From assembly GCA_963736055.1 (NCBI GenBank), contig CAVTNM010000001.1:62001-126000 (forward strand): a DNA stretch of 64,000 bases, in the 5' to 3' direction. This stretch comes from AC-32 sp963736055. Lineage in GTDB: Bacteria; Actinomycetota; Thermoleophilia; Gaiellales; Gaiellaceae. The notes beneath the pieces were generated by a model. The model did not search any database, was not told the origin of the DNA, and saw only the letters and a list, made by a program, of their open reading frames with translations. The position numbers were made by a program, and so were the translations under genes. Numbering within the stretch: the first letter of the stretch is position 1; each line of letters starts with the position of its first letter. Of this stretch, positions 28,729 to 36,893 are shown piece by piece.

Positions 28729-29589
28729 TTGAAGAGCGGGTTCGTGGCCGTTGCCGGGCGGCCCAACGTCGGCAAGTCCACGCTGGTCAACTCACTTGCC
28801 GGAGGCAAGGTGGCCATCGTCTCCGACAAGCCGCAGACCACACGCCGGCGTGTGATGGGGATTGCGAACGGCGAGGATCACCAGCTGGTGATCGCCGACC
28901 TGCCCGGGTTCCAGCGCCCGCGCGACGCCCTCACCGAGCGAATGCAACGCACGGTCGACCAGTCGCTCGAGGACGTCGAGGCCATCCTGTTCGTCCTCTC
29001 CGCGCGCGAGCGGATCGGTGCCGGCGATCGCCACATCGCCCAGCGGGTGTTCGGCCTCGGGGTGCCGGTCGTGATCGCACTGAACAAGGTCGACCGCCTC
29101 AAGCCCGGTCACATCGCGGAGCAGATGCAAAACGCCTCTCGGCTGGGCCCCTTCCACTCACTGCATCCCGTGAGCGCGCTCACGGGCGACGGCGTCGCCG
29201 AGCTCGCACAGGACCTCGTCGAGCTGCTACCGGAAGGGCCCGCCTACTACCCGCGGGAGCAGCGCACCGACCTGGCGCCCGAGGTGCAGATCGCCGAGCT
29301 CGTCCGGGAGAAGGCGCTGCAGCTCACCCGCGAGGAGGTCCCGCACGCTCTCTCGGTCGAGGTCGACGAGCTCAGCGACAAGGTCGTGCGCGCGACGATC
29401 TTCGTGGAGACCGATTCGCAGAAGCAGATCGTCGTCGGCAAGAGCGGCTCGGTCGTCAAGAAGATCGGCACGCGGGCCCGGCCGGAGATCGAGCACCTTC
29501 TCGGCCACCCGGTCTTCCTCGACCTGAAAGTGAAGTCCAGACCGAGGTGGCGGCGCGACGAGGCGATGCTCGAACGCCTCGGGATCTGA
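28729..29589 (+). CDS. era: GTPase Era
   Basis: A 286-residue Era: GRPNVGKSTL (G1), DKPQTTRRRVMGI (switch I), DLPGF (G3), NKVDRL (G4), and a C-terminal KH domain ending in DLKVKSRPRWRRDEAMLERLGI. It assists 16S rRNA maturation, in keeping with nearby ybeY and phoH. Start options are ATG 28696, GTG 28720 and TTG 28729; TTG was chosen because G-rich 28715-28720 is well spaced and the protein then begins KSGFVAVAGRPN, as in homologues. Confidence 0.92.
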   Translation: MKSGFVAVAGRPNVGKSTLVNSLAGGKVAIVSDKPQTTRRRVMGIANGEDHQLVIADLPGFQRPRDALTERMQRTVDQSLEDVEAILFVLSARERIGAGDRHIAQRVFGLGVPVVIALNKVDRLKPGHIAEQMQNASRLGPFHSLHPVSALTGDGVAELAQDLVELLPEGPAYYPREQRTDLAPEVQIAELVREKALQLTREEVPHALSVEVDELSDKVVRATIFVETDSQKQIVVGKSGSVVKKIGTRARPEIEHLLGHPVFLDLKVKSRPRWRRDEAMLERLGI

Positions 29590-30281
29590 TGACGCTCCTC
29601 GTGCTGTTCGACGTCGACGGCACGCTCTTGCTCCGGCACGACCCGCTGGCAACGCGGGCGTTTCTGCAGACCCTGAGTACCCGTTTCGGGGTCGACCTGC
29701 CCGAGGACGCGGTCACGCGCGTCGACCACGCGGGCCAGACGTCGCTCAGGATCGCCCGGCTCGTTCTGCGTGACGCGGGCCTCGGAGGCGAGTCGATCGA
29801 CTCCGGGCTGCCGGACTGGTGCACGGAGTACTCCGATCGCTATCTCGAGCTGTTGCGTCGGGACGACAGCGACGACTGGGAGCCGCCTCCCGGCGCGGCC
29901 GCGGCTCTCTTCCGCTTGCAGGAGGCCGGGCTCCGGCTCGCGCTTCTGACCGGGAACCCGGAGCCGGTCGCCCGAGCCCGTATGGAGCGCCTCGGGCTCG
30001 CCGCCCGGTTCGCCTCGGGTCAGGGCGCCTTCGGCTGCGAGGCGGACGCGCGCGGCGACCTGTTCGACCTGGCCATGGAGCGCGCAGGCGGCTGGCCCGC
30101 GGCACAGACCGTCGCCGTCGGCGACACCGTCCGCGACGTCGAGAGCGCGCACGAGAAGGGCATTCGGGCGATCGCGGTCCGTTTCCGCAGAGGCTCCGAC
30201 GAGCCCTTTCCCGACGCCGACGCGGTCTGCGACGACTTCGACGAGGTGTGCGAGACGCTCCTCGCCTGGGCCGGCCGGTAG
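29589..30281 (+). CDS. HAD-family hydrolase (phosphoglycolate-phosphatase-like)
   Basis: A 230-residue HAD phosphatase: motif I FDVDGTLL (nucleophile and general acid aspartates), motif II LLTGNPEPVARARMERLGL, and motif IV VGDTVRDVESAHEKGIRAIAVRF. The cap-1 helical insertion fits the Gph/PGP group; the substrate cannot be specified. TGATG overlap with era indicates coupled translation. Confidence 0.87.
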   Translation: MTLLVLFDVDGTLLLRHDPLATRAFLQTLSTRFGVDLPEDAVTRVDHAGQTSLRIARLVLRDAGLGGESIDSGLPDWCTEYSDRYLELLRRDDSDDWEPPPGAAAALFRLQEAGLRLALLTGNPEPVARARMERLGLAARFASGQGAFGCEADARGDLFDLAMERAGGWPAAQTVAVGDTVRDVESAHEKGIRAIAVRFRRGSDEPFPDADAVCDDFDEVCETLLAWAGR

Positions 30282-30305
30282 GGCGGCCGGGGCTAGACTC
30301 CGACC

Positions 30306-31244
30306 ATGGCCCAGGCGCCCGCGCTTCCGGTCGGTTTCGAACTCCCGCTCGAACCGAGGCTGCCGCGGATCGGCTCGATCGACCAGGTCGCCCTCGAGGA
30401 GCGGGCGGCCACCCTGGCCAAACGGTCGATCAAGCGCGAATCGAAGCTGTTCGCACTCGAGCTCGCGATTCGGATGACCGACCTGACGACGCTCGAGGGC
30501 GCAGACACGCCCGGCAAGGTCGCGGCGCTTTCGTCGAAGGCGATCCGGCCCGATCCGTCCGACGCGAGCGTGCCGTCGGTCGCGGCGGTGTGCGTCTACC
30601 CGAACCTCGTCCCCACCGCGGTCGAGCGCGTCCGCGGGAGCGGCGTCAAGGTTGCCTCCGTCGCGACCGCGTTCCCCTCGGGGCAGTCTCCGCTCGAGGC
30701 CAAGCTCGAGGAGGTCCGCTGGGTGGTCGAGCACGGGGCCGACGAGGTCGACATGGTGATCGACCGCGGGTCGTTCCTGGCCGGTCGCTACGCGAAGGTC
30801 TACGACGAGATCGTGCGCGTGAAGGAAGCGTCAGGAGAAGCGCACCTGAAGGTGATCCTCGAGACCGGGGAGCTCGGCACCTACGACAACGTGCGCCGCG
30901 CGTCGCTGCTCGCGATCGCCGCCGGCGCCGACTTCATCAAGACCTCGACCGGAAAGCTCCCCTCCAGCGCGACCCTGCCGGTCGCCCTGGTGATGCTGGA
31001 GGCAATACGTGATGTCTACGACGAGACGGGGAGGCGAGTCGGGTTCAAGCCCGCAGGCGGCATCCGCAACGCCAAGCAGGCCGTCCAGCACCTGATCCTC
31101 ACGCACGAGACCCTCGGCGTCGACTGGCTGACCCCGGATCTCTACCGCTTCGGCGCCTCCTCGCTGCTGAACGACATCCTGATGCAGATCCGCAAGGAGA
31201 AGACCGGGCGCTACCAGAGCCCGGACTACTTCACGATCGACTGA
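30306..31244 (+). CDS. deoC: Deoxyribose-phosphate aldolase
   Basis: A 312-residue DeoC, longer than the roughly 220-260-residue short form because of an N-terminal extension. Schiff-base lysine in FIKTSTGK and the second active-site lysine in GFKPAGGIR are intact. It cleaves deoxyribose 5-phosphate to acetaldehyde and glyceraldehyde 3-phosphate. TAGACT (30294-30299) lies 6 nt before the ATG. The two following aldehyde dehydrogenase genes would handle the acetaldehyde. Confidence 0.93.
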   Translation: MAQAPALPVGFELPLEPRLPRIGSIDQVALEERAATLAKRSIKRESKLFALELAIRMTDLTTLEGADTPGKVAALSSKAIRPDPSDASVPSVAAVCVYPNLVPTAVERVRGSGVKVASVATAFPSGQSPLEAKLEEVRWVVEHGADEVDMVIDRGSFLAGRYAKVYDEIVRVKEASGEAHLKVILETGELGTYDNVRRASLLAIAAGADFIKTSTGKLPSSATLPVALVMLEAIRDVYDETGRRVGFKPAGGIRNAKQAVQHLILTHETLGVDWLTPDLYRFGASSLLNDILMQIRKEKTGRYQSPDYFTID

Positions 31245-31246
31245 GC

Positions 31247-32716
31247 GTGACTGAGCTCGAACGAAAGCAAGATCGCGCGCCCATCCCGGCCGGCTGGGAG
31301 TACGCGAGCGCGCCCGAATCGCGCGAGATCGTCACGCTCCGCGAGCGCTACGGCCACTTCATCGGCGGAGAATGGCTCGAGCCGAAGGAGACCTACACCA
31401 CCATCGACCCCTCGAACGAGGAGCCGCTTGCCGAAGTCGGCCAGGCGACCGGGGCCGAGGTGGAGCTCGCGGTCACGGCCGCGCGCGAGGCGTTCGAGAA
31501 CGGTTGGTCGAGCCTCGCCGGCTCGGAGCGCGCCAAGTACCTCTTCCGGATCGCGCGCATCCTCCAGGAGCGGGCGCGCGAGTTCGCGGTGCTCGAGTCG
31601 CTGAACGGCGGCAAGCCGATTCGCGAGTCGCGCGACGTCGACGTTCCCCTCTCGGCCGCGCACTTCTTCTACTACGCGGGCTGGGCGGACAAGCTCGAGT
31701 ACGCGTTCCCGAACCGGAAGCCGAAGCCGCTCGGCGTCGCGGGCCAGATCATCCCCTGGAACTTCCCGCTCCTGATGCTGGCCTGGAAGGTGGCCCCGGC
31801 GCTCGCTGCCGGGAACACCGTCGTGCTGAAGCCGGCCGAGACCACGCCGCTGTCGGCGCTGCTGTTCTGCGATGTCCTCCGCCAGGCCGAGCTCCCGCCC
31901 GGCGTCGTGAACATCCTCACCGGCGACGGCCGCGCCGGGGCGGCGCTCGTCAAGAGCGACGTCGACAAGATCGCCTTCACGGGCTCGACCGAGGTCGGCA
32001 AGGGGATCCAGCGCGAGCTCGCAGGCACCGGCACGAAGCTGACGCTCGAGCTCGGCGGCAAGGCGGCCAACGTGATCTTCGACGACGCGGCGCTCGACCA
32101 GGCCGTGGAGGGGATCGTCAACGGGATCTACTTCAACCAGGGCCACGTGTGCTGCGCGGGCTCGCGCCTGCTCGTGCAGGAGTCGATCTACGAGGCGACG
32201 ATCGACAAGCTCAAGCGGCGGCTCACCACGTTGCGCGTCGGCGACCCGCTCGACAAGAACACCGACGTCGGCGCCATCAACTCGGCCCAGCAGCTCGAGA
32301 AGATCACGGAGCTGGTCGCGAGCGGGGAGGAAGAGGGTGCCGAGATCTACCAGCCGCCCTGCCGTCTCCCGGAGAAGGGCTACTGGTTCGTGCCGACCGT
32401 GTTCACCAACGTCGCCCAGAGTTACCGGATCGCGCAGGAGGAGATCTTCGGGCCGGTGCTCTCGGTGCTGACGTTCCGTACGCCCGACGAGGCGGTGGAG
32501 AAGGCGAACAACACGCCGTACGGCCTCTCGGCCGGGGTGTGGACCGAGAAAGGCTCCAGGATCCTCTCGATGGCGCAGCGCCTCCGGGCGGGCGTGATCT
32601 GGGCGAACACCTACAACCGATTCGACCCGACGTCTCCGTTCGGCGGCTACAAGGAGTCCGGCTTCGGCCGCGAGGGCGGACTGCACGGGCTCGAGCCCTA
32701 CCTGGACTTCGAATGA
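31247..32716 (+). CDS. Aldehyde dehydrogenase
   Basis: A 489-residue NAD(P)-dependent aldehyde dehydrogenase, full length. PWNFPLLMLAWKVAPALAAGNTVVLKPAE binds cofactor; the catalytic glutamate is in LELGGKAAN and the nucleophile cysteine in FNQGHVCCAGSRL. GTG start 2 bp after the deoC stop: clearly one operon, and the aldehyde is probably acetaldehyde from DeoC. The 3' end overlaps the next gene (ATGA). Confidence 0.93.
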   Translation: MTELERKQDRAPIPAGWEYASAPESREIVTLRERYGHFIGGEWLEPKETYTTIDPSNEEPLAEVGQATGAEVELAVTAAREAFENGWSSLAGSERAKYLFRIARILQERAREFAVLESLNGGKPIRESRDVDVPLSAAHFFYYAGWADKLEYAFPNRKPKPLGVAGQIIPWNFPLLMLAWKVAPALAAGNTVVLKPAETTPLSALLFCDVLRQAELPPGVVNILTGDGRAGAALVKSDVDKIAFTGSTEVGKGIQRELAGTGTKLTLELGGKAANVIFDDAALDQAVEGIVNGIYFNQGHVCCAGSRLLVQESIYEATIDKLKRRLTTLRVGDPLDKNTDVGAINSAQQLEKITELVASGEEEGAEIYQPPCRLPEKGYWFVPTVFTNVAQSYRIAQEEIFGPVLSVLTFRTPDEAVEKANNTPYGLSAGVWTEKGSRILSMAQRLRAGVIWANTYNRFDPTSPFGGYKESGFGREGGLHGLEPYLDFE

Positions 32717-33510
32717 GCCGGCTTCCCGTCCGCAAGACGTACAAGCTCTTCATCGGCGGGGAGTTCCCGCGCTCCGAGTCCGGCCGCACGTACGAGGCCG
32801 AGGGGCAGAACGTCGCCCGCGCCTCGCGGAAGGACGTTCGCGATGCGGTCCGCGTGGCGCGGAGTGCCTTCCCGAAGTGGGCCGGCATGACCGCGTACAA
32901 CCGCGGCCAGGTCCTCTATCGGGTCGCGGAGATGATGGAGGCCCGCCGGACCGAGTTCGCCGACCTCTGCTCCGGGCCGAAGGAGGTCGACCGTTCGATC
33001 GACCGCTTCGTCTGGTACGCGGGGTGGGCCGACAAGCTCGCGCAGGTGATCGGCTCCTCGAACCCCGTCGCCGGGCCGTACTTCAACTTCACGGTGCCGG
33101 AGCCGCAGGGCGTGGCCGGGATCCTGGCTCCGCAGGAACCGGCGCTCGCCGGGCTCGTCTCCCGGGTCGCGCCGGCGCTGGTCGGCGGCAACGCGGTGGT
33201 CGTGGTGGCCTCGGAGCCCCATCCGCTCGCGGCGGTCGAGCTGGCGGAGGCGCTGGCGACGGCCGACGTGCCGGGCGGCGTGGTGAACATCCTCACCGGG
33301 CTGCGCGAGGAGCTGGCACCGGTGCTGGCGGCGCACATGGACGTCAACGCCCTGGACGTCTCCGGGGCCGACGGCGAGGTGGGCGAGCTGGAGCGGCTCG
33401 CCGCGGACAACGTCAAGCGCGTGGTGCGCGGCGCGGCGGACGATCAGAGCGCGTGGGAGATCTCACGCTTCCTCGAGCTGAAGACGGTCTGGCACCCGAT
33501 CGGCGTTTGA
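32713..33510 (+). CDS. Truncated aldehyde dehydrogenase paralogue without catalytic residues
   Basis: A 265-residue protein matching the N-terminal cofactor-binding half of aldehyde dehydrogenases (KTYKLFIGGEFPRSESGRTYE, PEPQGVAGILAPQEPALAGLVSRVAPALVGGNAVVVVASE, PGGVVNILTG). The usual PWNFP is PQEPA, and no ELGGK glutamate or cysteine motif follows. Codon use and ATGA coupling to the full-length enzyme suggest a maintained gene, perhaps a non-catalytic partner subunit; decay of a duplicate is the alternative. Confidence 0.78.
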   Translation: MSRLPVRKTYKLFIGGEFPRSESGRTYEAEGQNVARASRKDVRDAVRVARSAFPKWAGMTAYNRGQVLYRVAEMMEARRTEFADLCSGPKEVDRSIDRFVWYAGWADKLAQVIGSSNPVAGPYFNFTVPEPQGVAGILAPQEPALAGLVSRVAPALVGGNAVVVVASEPHPLAAVELAEALATADVPGGVVNILTGLREELAPVLAAHMDVNALDVSGADGEVGELERLAADNVKRVVRGAADDQSAWEISRFLELKTVWHPIGV

Positions 33511-33762
33511 CCCGGCGGGAAACTCGGCTGCCGGTGTTTACGGCACACCCAACCTCCTCCCCGAGGCGAGCGTATCGAGGGGCGGCGCACGCGTTTGTCA
33601 CTGCTTTGCGCCAGGAATGCGTCGAGGGCCCGCTTTGCAGGGATTTCCTGCTCGGCGACCCCTCCTGGGCCTCACCTGGGCCACACCGCTACGCGCCAAT
33701 GCGGGTGGCTCACCGCTCGCCTGCGCGAGCGTCCTCTCACCAGGACACCCCGCTAACAGTTC
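33511..33762. other. Intergenic stretch after the deoC operon
   Basis: No gene recognised. It holds the second copy of a dispersed repeat (33553-33579, CCTCCTCCCCG ... GCGAGCGTATCGAG) and the first non-coding DNA of the worn island that follows; GGGCCTCACCTGGGCCACAC near 33667 resembles nothing I can name. Confidence 0.5.
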
Positions 33763-34157
33763 CTAGTCGACCAGGACGTGCGAGTAGGTGTCGAGAGTGA
33801 AGCGACTTCTTCGAGTGCCCGAGCTGCGCCGCCAGCGTCGTCACCGGAACACCCCTCGGCGATCTTCACGCTCGCGTAGCGGTGGCGCAGGTCGTGCGGG
33901 TGGTAGTGCGCCAGCCCGGCCGCTGTGCAGGCTCGGCGCATGACGCTCCCGGCGACGTTACGGGTGAAGCCCGGGAAGACGCGCCGCTCGGGCGTGCGGT
34001 CGTCGGGCGGGCAGCTCTCCTGTAGCTCCACCATCAGCCAGGAAGGCACGGCGACGAAGCGCCGCGAAGATGCCGTCTTGCCCTGGCTGATCCGGAAGCG
34101 GGACCCGGCCACGTCGACGTCCCGCCACTCGAGCCGGGCGAGCTCACCGACGCGCAT
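33763..34157 (-). pseudogene. Tyrosine recombinase (phage-type integrase), C-terminal remnant
   Basis: The catalytic domain is readable on the minus strand: MRVGELARLEWRDVD (first arginine), HDLRHRYAS (HxxR box), then, after single extra bases near 33850 and 33803, AQLGHSKKSL and DTYSHVLVD with the tyrosine nucleophile and a stop at 33765-33763. The N-terminal core-binding domain is missing: upstream codons are not integrase-like. A relic of an integrated element; no partner att sites were identified with confidence. Confidence 0.75.
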
Positions 34158-34276
34158 CTCCCGTCCTCGGCTTCGCCTGCCTTTCGAAGACCGGGCCACC
34201 TCAGCCTCCCCCGCCGCCCTCGGGCGGAAAGTGCGCGGCCTCGTATCCCGATGACTGCATCGCTCCGCCTCCGCCA

Positions 34277-34420
34277 GGTCAACTGGGCGTGGGCGAGCTC
34301 GTCGCCGGGCGTGACGGTCAGCACCGGTGCGGAGGCGAGCACTCGTGACGCTTCCTCGTCGAGGTCTCCGCTCTGGGCAGCGCGTAGCAGGTCGGTGTCG
34401 GAGATGACGCCCCAGAAACA
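34277..34420 (-). pseudogene. CBS-domain protein fragment
   Basis: On the minus strand FWGVISDTDLLRAAQSGD, then EEASRVLASAPVLTVTPGDELAHAQ, reads like the junction of two CBS repeats (a GVISDTDLL end followed by a new domain). It lacks start and stop in frame, and the sequence degenerates after HAQLT. The rest of 34158-34683 shows no gene. Confidence 0.4.
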
Positions 34421-34683
34421 GCCGGCCGGGCGCTGCCAGCCAGCCCGAGCGGGACCGCGGCTGGGGGCGGCGCGGCCGGCTGCTCCCCCGCCCCCGGGGT
34501 GGTCACGGATCAGAGTCCGAGCAGATGGGCCAGCGCCAGGCTAGCCCACTCGCTCATGACAACCCCGGCCGTTTGTCGAACCTTTACCGAAGCTGATCCA
34601 AGCCTTGCCGTGGAATTGGCCGGGCCTTGGGAACGGCCTCCGTAGCGTGGGATGTGAAGTCCCCAACCGAACGGAGGTCGAAG

Positions 34684-35067
34684 ATGAGGCGTTCAGTGTC
34701 AGCGCTGTTGCTCGTCGCATTCGCCGCCCTGGCGGTCGCAGTCCCGGTCGTTCTCGCCAAGGGCGACCAGCAAATCCCGCTCCGCCCAGCGAAGGCATAC
34801 CCTCACGCGAAGGGCTCGGCCCAGTACCAGGCCCAGACCGGCCAGCGCGAGCTCCAGGTCGAGGTCGAGCACATCCGCTCGCTGAAAGGTAAGCAGGTGC
34901 TTTTCTACGTCAACGGCGCGAAGATCGGCGCGGCCCGCGTGAGCCGCCTCGGGAAGGCCGAGCTCAGTCGCAACACCGAGCTCGGGCAGCGGGTCCCGCA
35001 GGTCCGTCACGGCACCAAGGTCATGGTGCGCACAAGCCGGGCCGCCGTCGCCTCGGGATCGTTTTAG
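34684..35067 (+). CDS. Small exported protein of unknown function
   Basis: A 127-residue protein with a clear signal peptide (RRSVSALLLVAFAALAVAV then VLAKG, cleavage about 25) and a basic, strand-rich mature part (QRELQVEVEHIRSLKGKQVLFYVNGAKIGAARV). The mature part looks like a small beta-sandwich; no family recognised. The ATG is preceded by GGAGG (34673-34677) at a good distance. A solitary gene in the low-density island. Confidence 0.65.
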   Translation: MRRSVSALLLVAFAALAVAVPVVLAKGDQQIPLRPAKAYPHAKGSAQYQAQTGQRELQVEVEHIRSLKGKQVLFYVNGAKIGAARVSRLGKAELSRNTELGQRVPQVRHGTKVMVRTSRAAVASGSF

Positions 35068-35078
35068 GCGGCAGCGCG

Positions 35079-35321
35079 ATGGTGGCGCTGCGAGAACTGG
35101 ATACGAGGCAAGCAAGCGGCGTCGAGGTCATGCTCCTCTGGCACAGCGGCACGGACAAGCTCACGATCTCCGTCCAGGACGCGAGCAGCGCCGACGGCTT
35201 CGAGTTCGAGGTCGACGCAGCCCACGCTCTCGACGCGTTCCGCCACCCGTACGCCTACGCGGCGGGCCGTGCGTCGAAGACGCAACGCCCCGCCGCGGAC
35301 CCGTCGGTCGTACCCAAATGA
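35079..35321 (+). CDS. Small conserved-type hypothetical protein (HPYAYA)
   Basis: An 80-residue protein: charged N-terminus, a strand-rich core (VEVMLLWHSGTDKLTISVQD) and FEFEVDAAHALDAFRHPYAYAA. The layout, with HPYAYA after a helix, resembles small hypothetical proteins seen widely in Actinobacteria, from memory and not verified here. Begins 11 bp after the exported-protein gene, possibly cotranscribed. Function unknown. Confidence 0.6.
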   Translation: MVALRELDTRQASGVEVMLLWHSGTDKLTISVQDASSADGFEFEVDAAHALDAFRHPYAYAAGRASKTQRPAADPSVVPK

Positions 35322-35366
35322 GTCAGCCGCCGGGGCGCCGCGGCGCCCCGGCGACGGCCACTTTCA

Positions 35367-35543
35367 CTAGCCGGGCATGATGCCCGCGACGCTCTCGATC
35401 GCAGAGCGAACGTTGTCGGAGAGAAGCGTGATGGCACCGATCACGGCCAGCGTGATCACGGCAAGAACCACGCCGTACTCCGCCATCGTCTGCCCCTCCT
35501 CGCGCTTGGCGGCGACCTGCACGAAGGTAAAGAGCTTCAGCAT
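35367..35543 (-). CDS. Flp/Fap-type pilin
   Basis: A 58-residue prepilin: short N-terminal part ending KREEGQTMAEYGVVLAVI, then a hydrophobic helix and a short tail (SAIESVAGIMPG). The G-Q-T-M-A-E-Y-G motif is the Flp (type IVb) prepilin peptidase site with the key glutamate and tyrosine. A GGGAGG sequence lies 9 nt before the ATG. No tad assembly genes (tadZABC, cpaB/C, tadV) are in the window, so it must be assembled by machinery elsewhere or is a relic. Confidence 0.85.
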   Translation of the reverse strand: MLKLFTFVQVAAKREEGQTMAEYGVVLAVITLAVIGAITLLSDNVRSAIESVAGIMPG

Positions 35544-35664
35544 GTTTGAGTGACCTCCCTGCTGTCAGTGGTCGGCGACGCGGGGAGTGGCGCGCCGCCT
35601 GGGCCTCAGTTGCAGCATTCATCGGCCCGATTCGCTGCCAAGCTCATCCCTCGTGCTGGGCCGG

Positions 35665-35686
35665 TCGTCGAGGACGTGGCCGAATC
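35665..35686 (+). repeat. Fragment of the small VVEDVAE gene
   Basis: GGTCGTCGAGGACGTGGCCGAA matches the last codons (VVEDVAE) of the 64-residue gene at 36320-36514, but the stop codon and upstream frame are gone. It seems to be debris of a paralogue. Otherwise 35544-35818 holds no gene. Confidence 0.5.
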
Positions 35687-35818
35687 ACCCCAATGGCAGT
35701 AAGGAGGTTCTGATCTGCAGTGGTATCTATCGACGATGAGGGGCCGGGCGATCTGCGGGACGGTGAGTGGCGGCCCACTTTTCGCCCTGACGGCAGGGGT
35801 CGCCTGGCTCCCGCTCTA

Positions 35819-35978
35819 CTAGTACCCGAACTCCCGCTGAGCGCACTCCGGGCAGTAGAAGGCGAGCTCGGGCGGCTCGTCGTCGGTGAGGTACGCCTCC
35901 CAGCGGTCCTTGTCAGCGGGAAGCCAGATCGCATCGCACTCGGCGCACCGGGATCAGCGCGGCGCGTTCGGCTTCCAT
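35819..35978 (-). pseudogene. Small zinc-ribbon-like protein, frame interrupted by one extra base
   Basis: With one base removed near 35955 the minus strand reads MEAERAALIP, then CAECDAIWLPADKDRW, a central acidic part, and FYCPECAQREFGY before the stop: 52 residues with two CxxC pairs that should bind one zinc. Without the correction a stop falls directly before the first CxxC. Too short for a catalytic role; function unknown. Confidence 0.55.
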
Positions 35979-35994
35979 GCAGTTGAGTCTAAGC

Positions 35995-36023
35995 CGGGTC
36001 GTGGGAAGCGTCCTAGCCGCTCG
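35995..36023 (+). repeat. Island repeat, short copy A
   Basis: CCGGGTCGTGGGAAGCGTCC followed by TAGCCGCTCG shares its core with the 82-bp repeats at 36521-36602 and 37462-37543. The following 36024-36319 has no gene I can support, apart from a TACGCT box near 36270 that could serve the next gene. Confidence 0.6.
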
Positions 36024-36319
36024 CTCGTCTCCTGGCCCCTTTACCTCGTGTTTTCTGGACTTTCGACGGGCGCCATCCGTTCTTCGATCCGCTCGTATCC
36101 CTATCGGGGTGGTCGGCTCTACGGTGCTGACCGCCCCACTGCACTGAACGTCGCTCGGTCCTTGTGCGATAAATGGGACCGGAGCCCGGGGCAGCGGCTC
36201 TCTCCCCCCTTGGCCGTGGGCGTCGGCCAGCCGTAGAGCCTAGATGCCCAGCCCCGGCTCCCCCTGAGATACGCTCGCCCCTGCCGTTCGGCCCCAGCCG
36301 ACAACGGAAGGAGAACCGA

Positions 36320-36514
36320 ATGGCAGGGTTTCTGTTCAAGCTCGAGAGGGCGGACGGGACGCCGGCCGAGCCCTCGTCACTCAATAGCGCGGTGCCGAAC
36401 TGGGGGCCGGGCGAGACGATCCACTTCGGCCACAAGATGCTGCGAGTCGTTGCCGCCGGAGACGACGACGCCGACCAGACTCCGGTGCTGGTCGTCGAGG
36501 ACGTGGCCGAATGA
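36320..36514 (+). CDS. Small conserved-type protein ending VVEDVAE
   Basis: A 64-residue protein, GFLFKLERADGTPAEPSS, then VPNWGPGETIHFGHKMLRV, a DDDAD run and LVVEDVAE. GGAAGGAG ends 6 nt before the ATG, supporting the start. The layout (strand, W-x-x-G-D/E-x-I, acidic run) is like a small beta-barrel; function unknown. Pieces of similar genes lie at 35665-35686 and 37440-37459, so this family has been duplicated and lost locally. Confidence 0.7.
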   Translation: MAGFLFKLERADGTPAEPSSLNSAVPNWGPGETIHFGHKMLRVVAAGDDDADQTPVLVVEDVAE

Positions 36515-36520
36515 GCGACT

Positions 36521-36602
36521 AGCGCAGGGCTCTCACGTCTCGTAGGTTCGATGGGGGACGGGTCGTGGGAAGCGTCCTAAGCGTTCGGCTCGCCGCCCGG
36601 CC
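36521..36602 (+). repeat. Island repeat, 82-bp copy B
   Basis: Starts 7 bp after the VVEDVAE gene with AGCGCAGGGCTCTCACGTCT, contains TCGTGGGAAGCGTCCTAAGC, and ends CGCCGCCCGGCC. About 78 of 82 bases equal copy C at 37462-37543. It may be a shared 3' flank duplicated with the gene. Confidence 0.75.
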
Positions 36603-36893
36603 CTAACCCGACAGGCAGGCGAAGTTGAGAATCGGGTGGAGCTCGATCGCGTTCGGTGCGCGGCCGGTTTGCCCGTGGTTGTGGTCGAGGCACGCGTCCA
36701 AGCGCGCGCGAGAGCTTCTCGCAGCTCGGCCCTGCGTGGTACCCGTACCTGATGCGTCGCCTCGCAGTGCGGCCATCGAACGTCCTCTTCGTCCTACAGA
36801 ACCTCACGCGGCGCTAACGATTCCGTAGTTCGCCGAAACGCGGTCAGGTCTCTCGCGGATGCTCGAACACGCCCGCGCCGCCAACCTCGCTCG
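36603..36893. other. Gene-poor stretch
   Basis: No supported gene. On the minus strand a short piece reads DHNHGQTGRAPNAIELHPIL, reminiscent of the C-terminal end of an exported nuclease-like or OB-fold protein, but it has no start and is probably debris. Confidence 0.35.

Noticed and set aside
36577..36807. Minus-strand frame of 76 codons in the island
   Set aside because: Arg-rich and featureless in that frame; a neighbouring frame has a short nuclease-like string but no start, so no gene is called.
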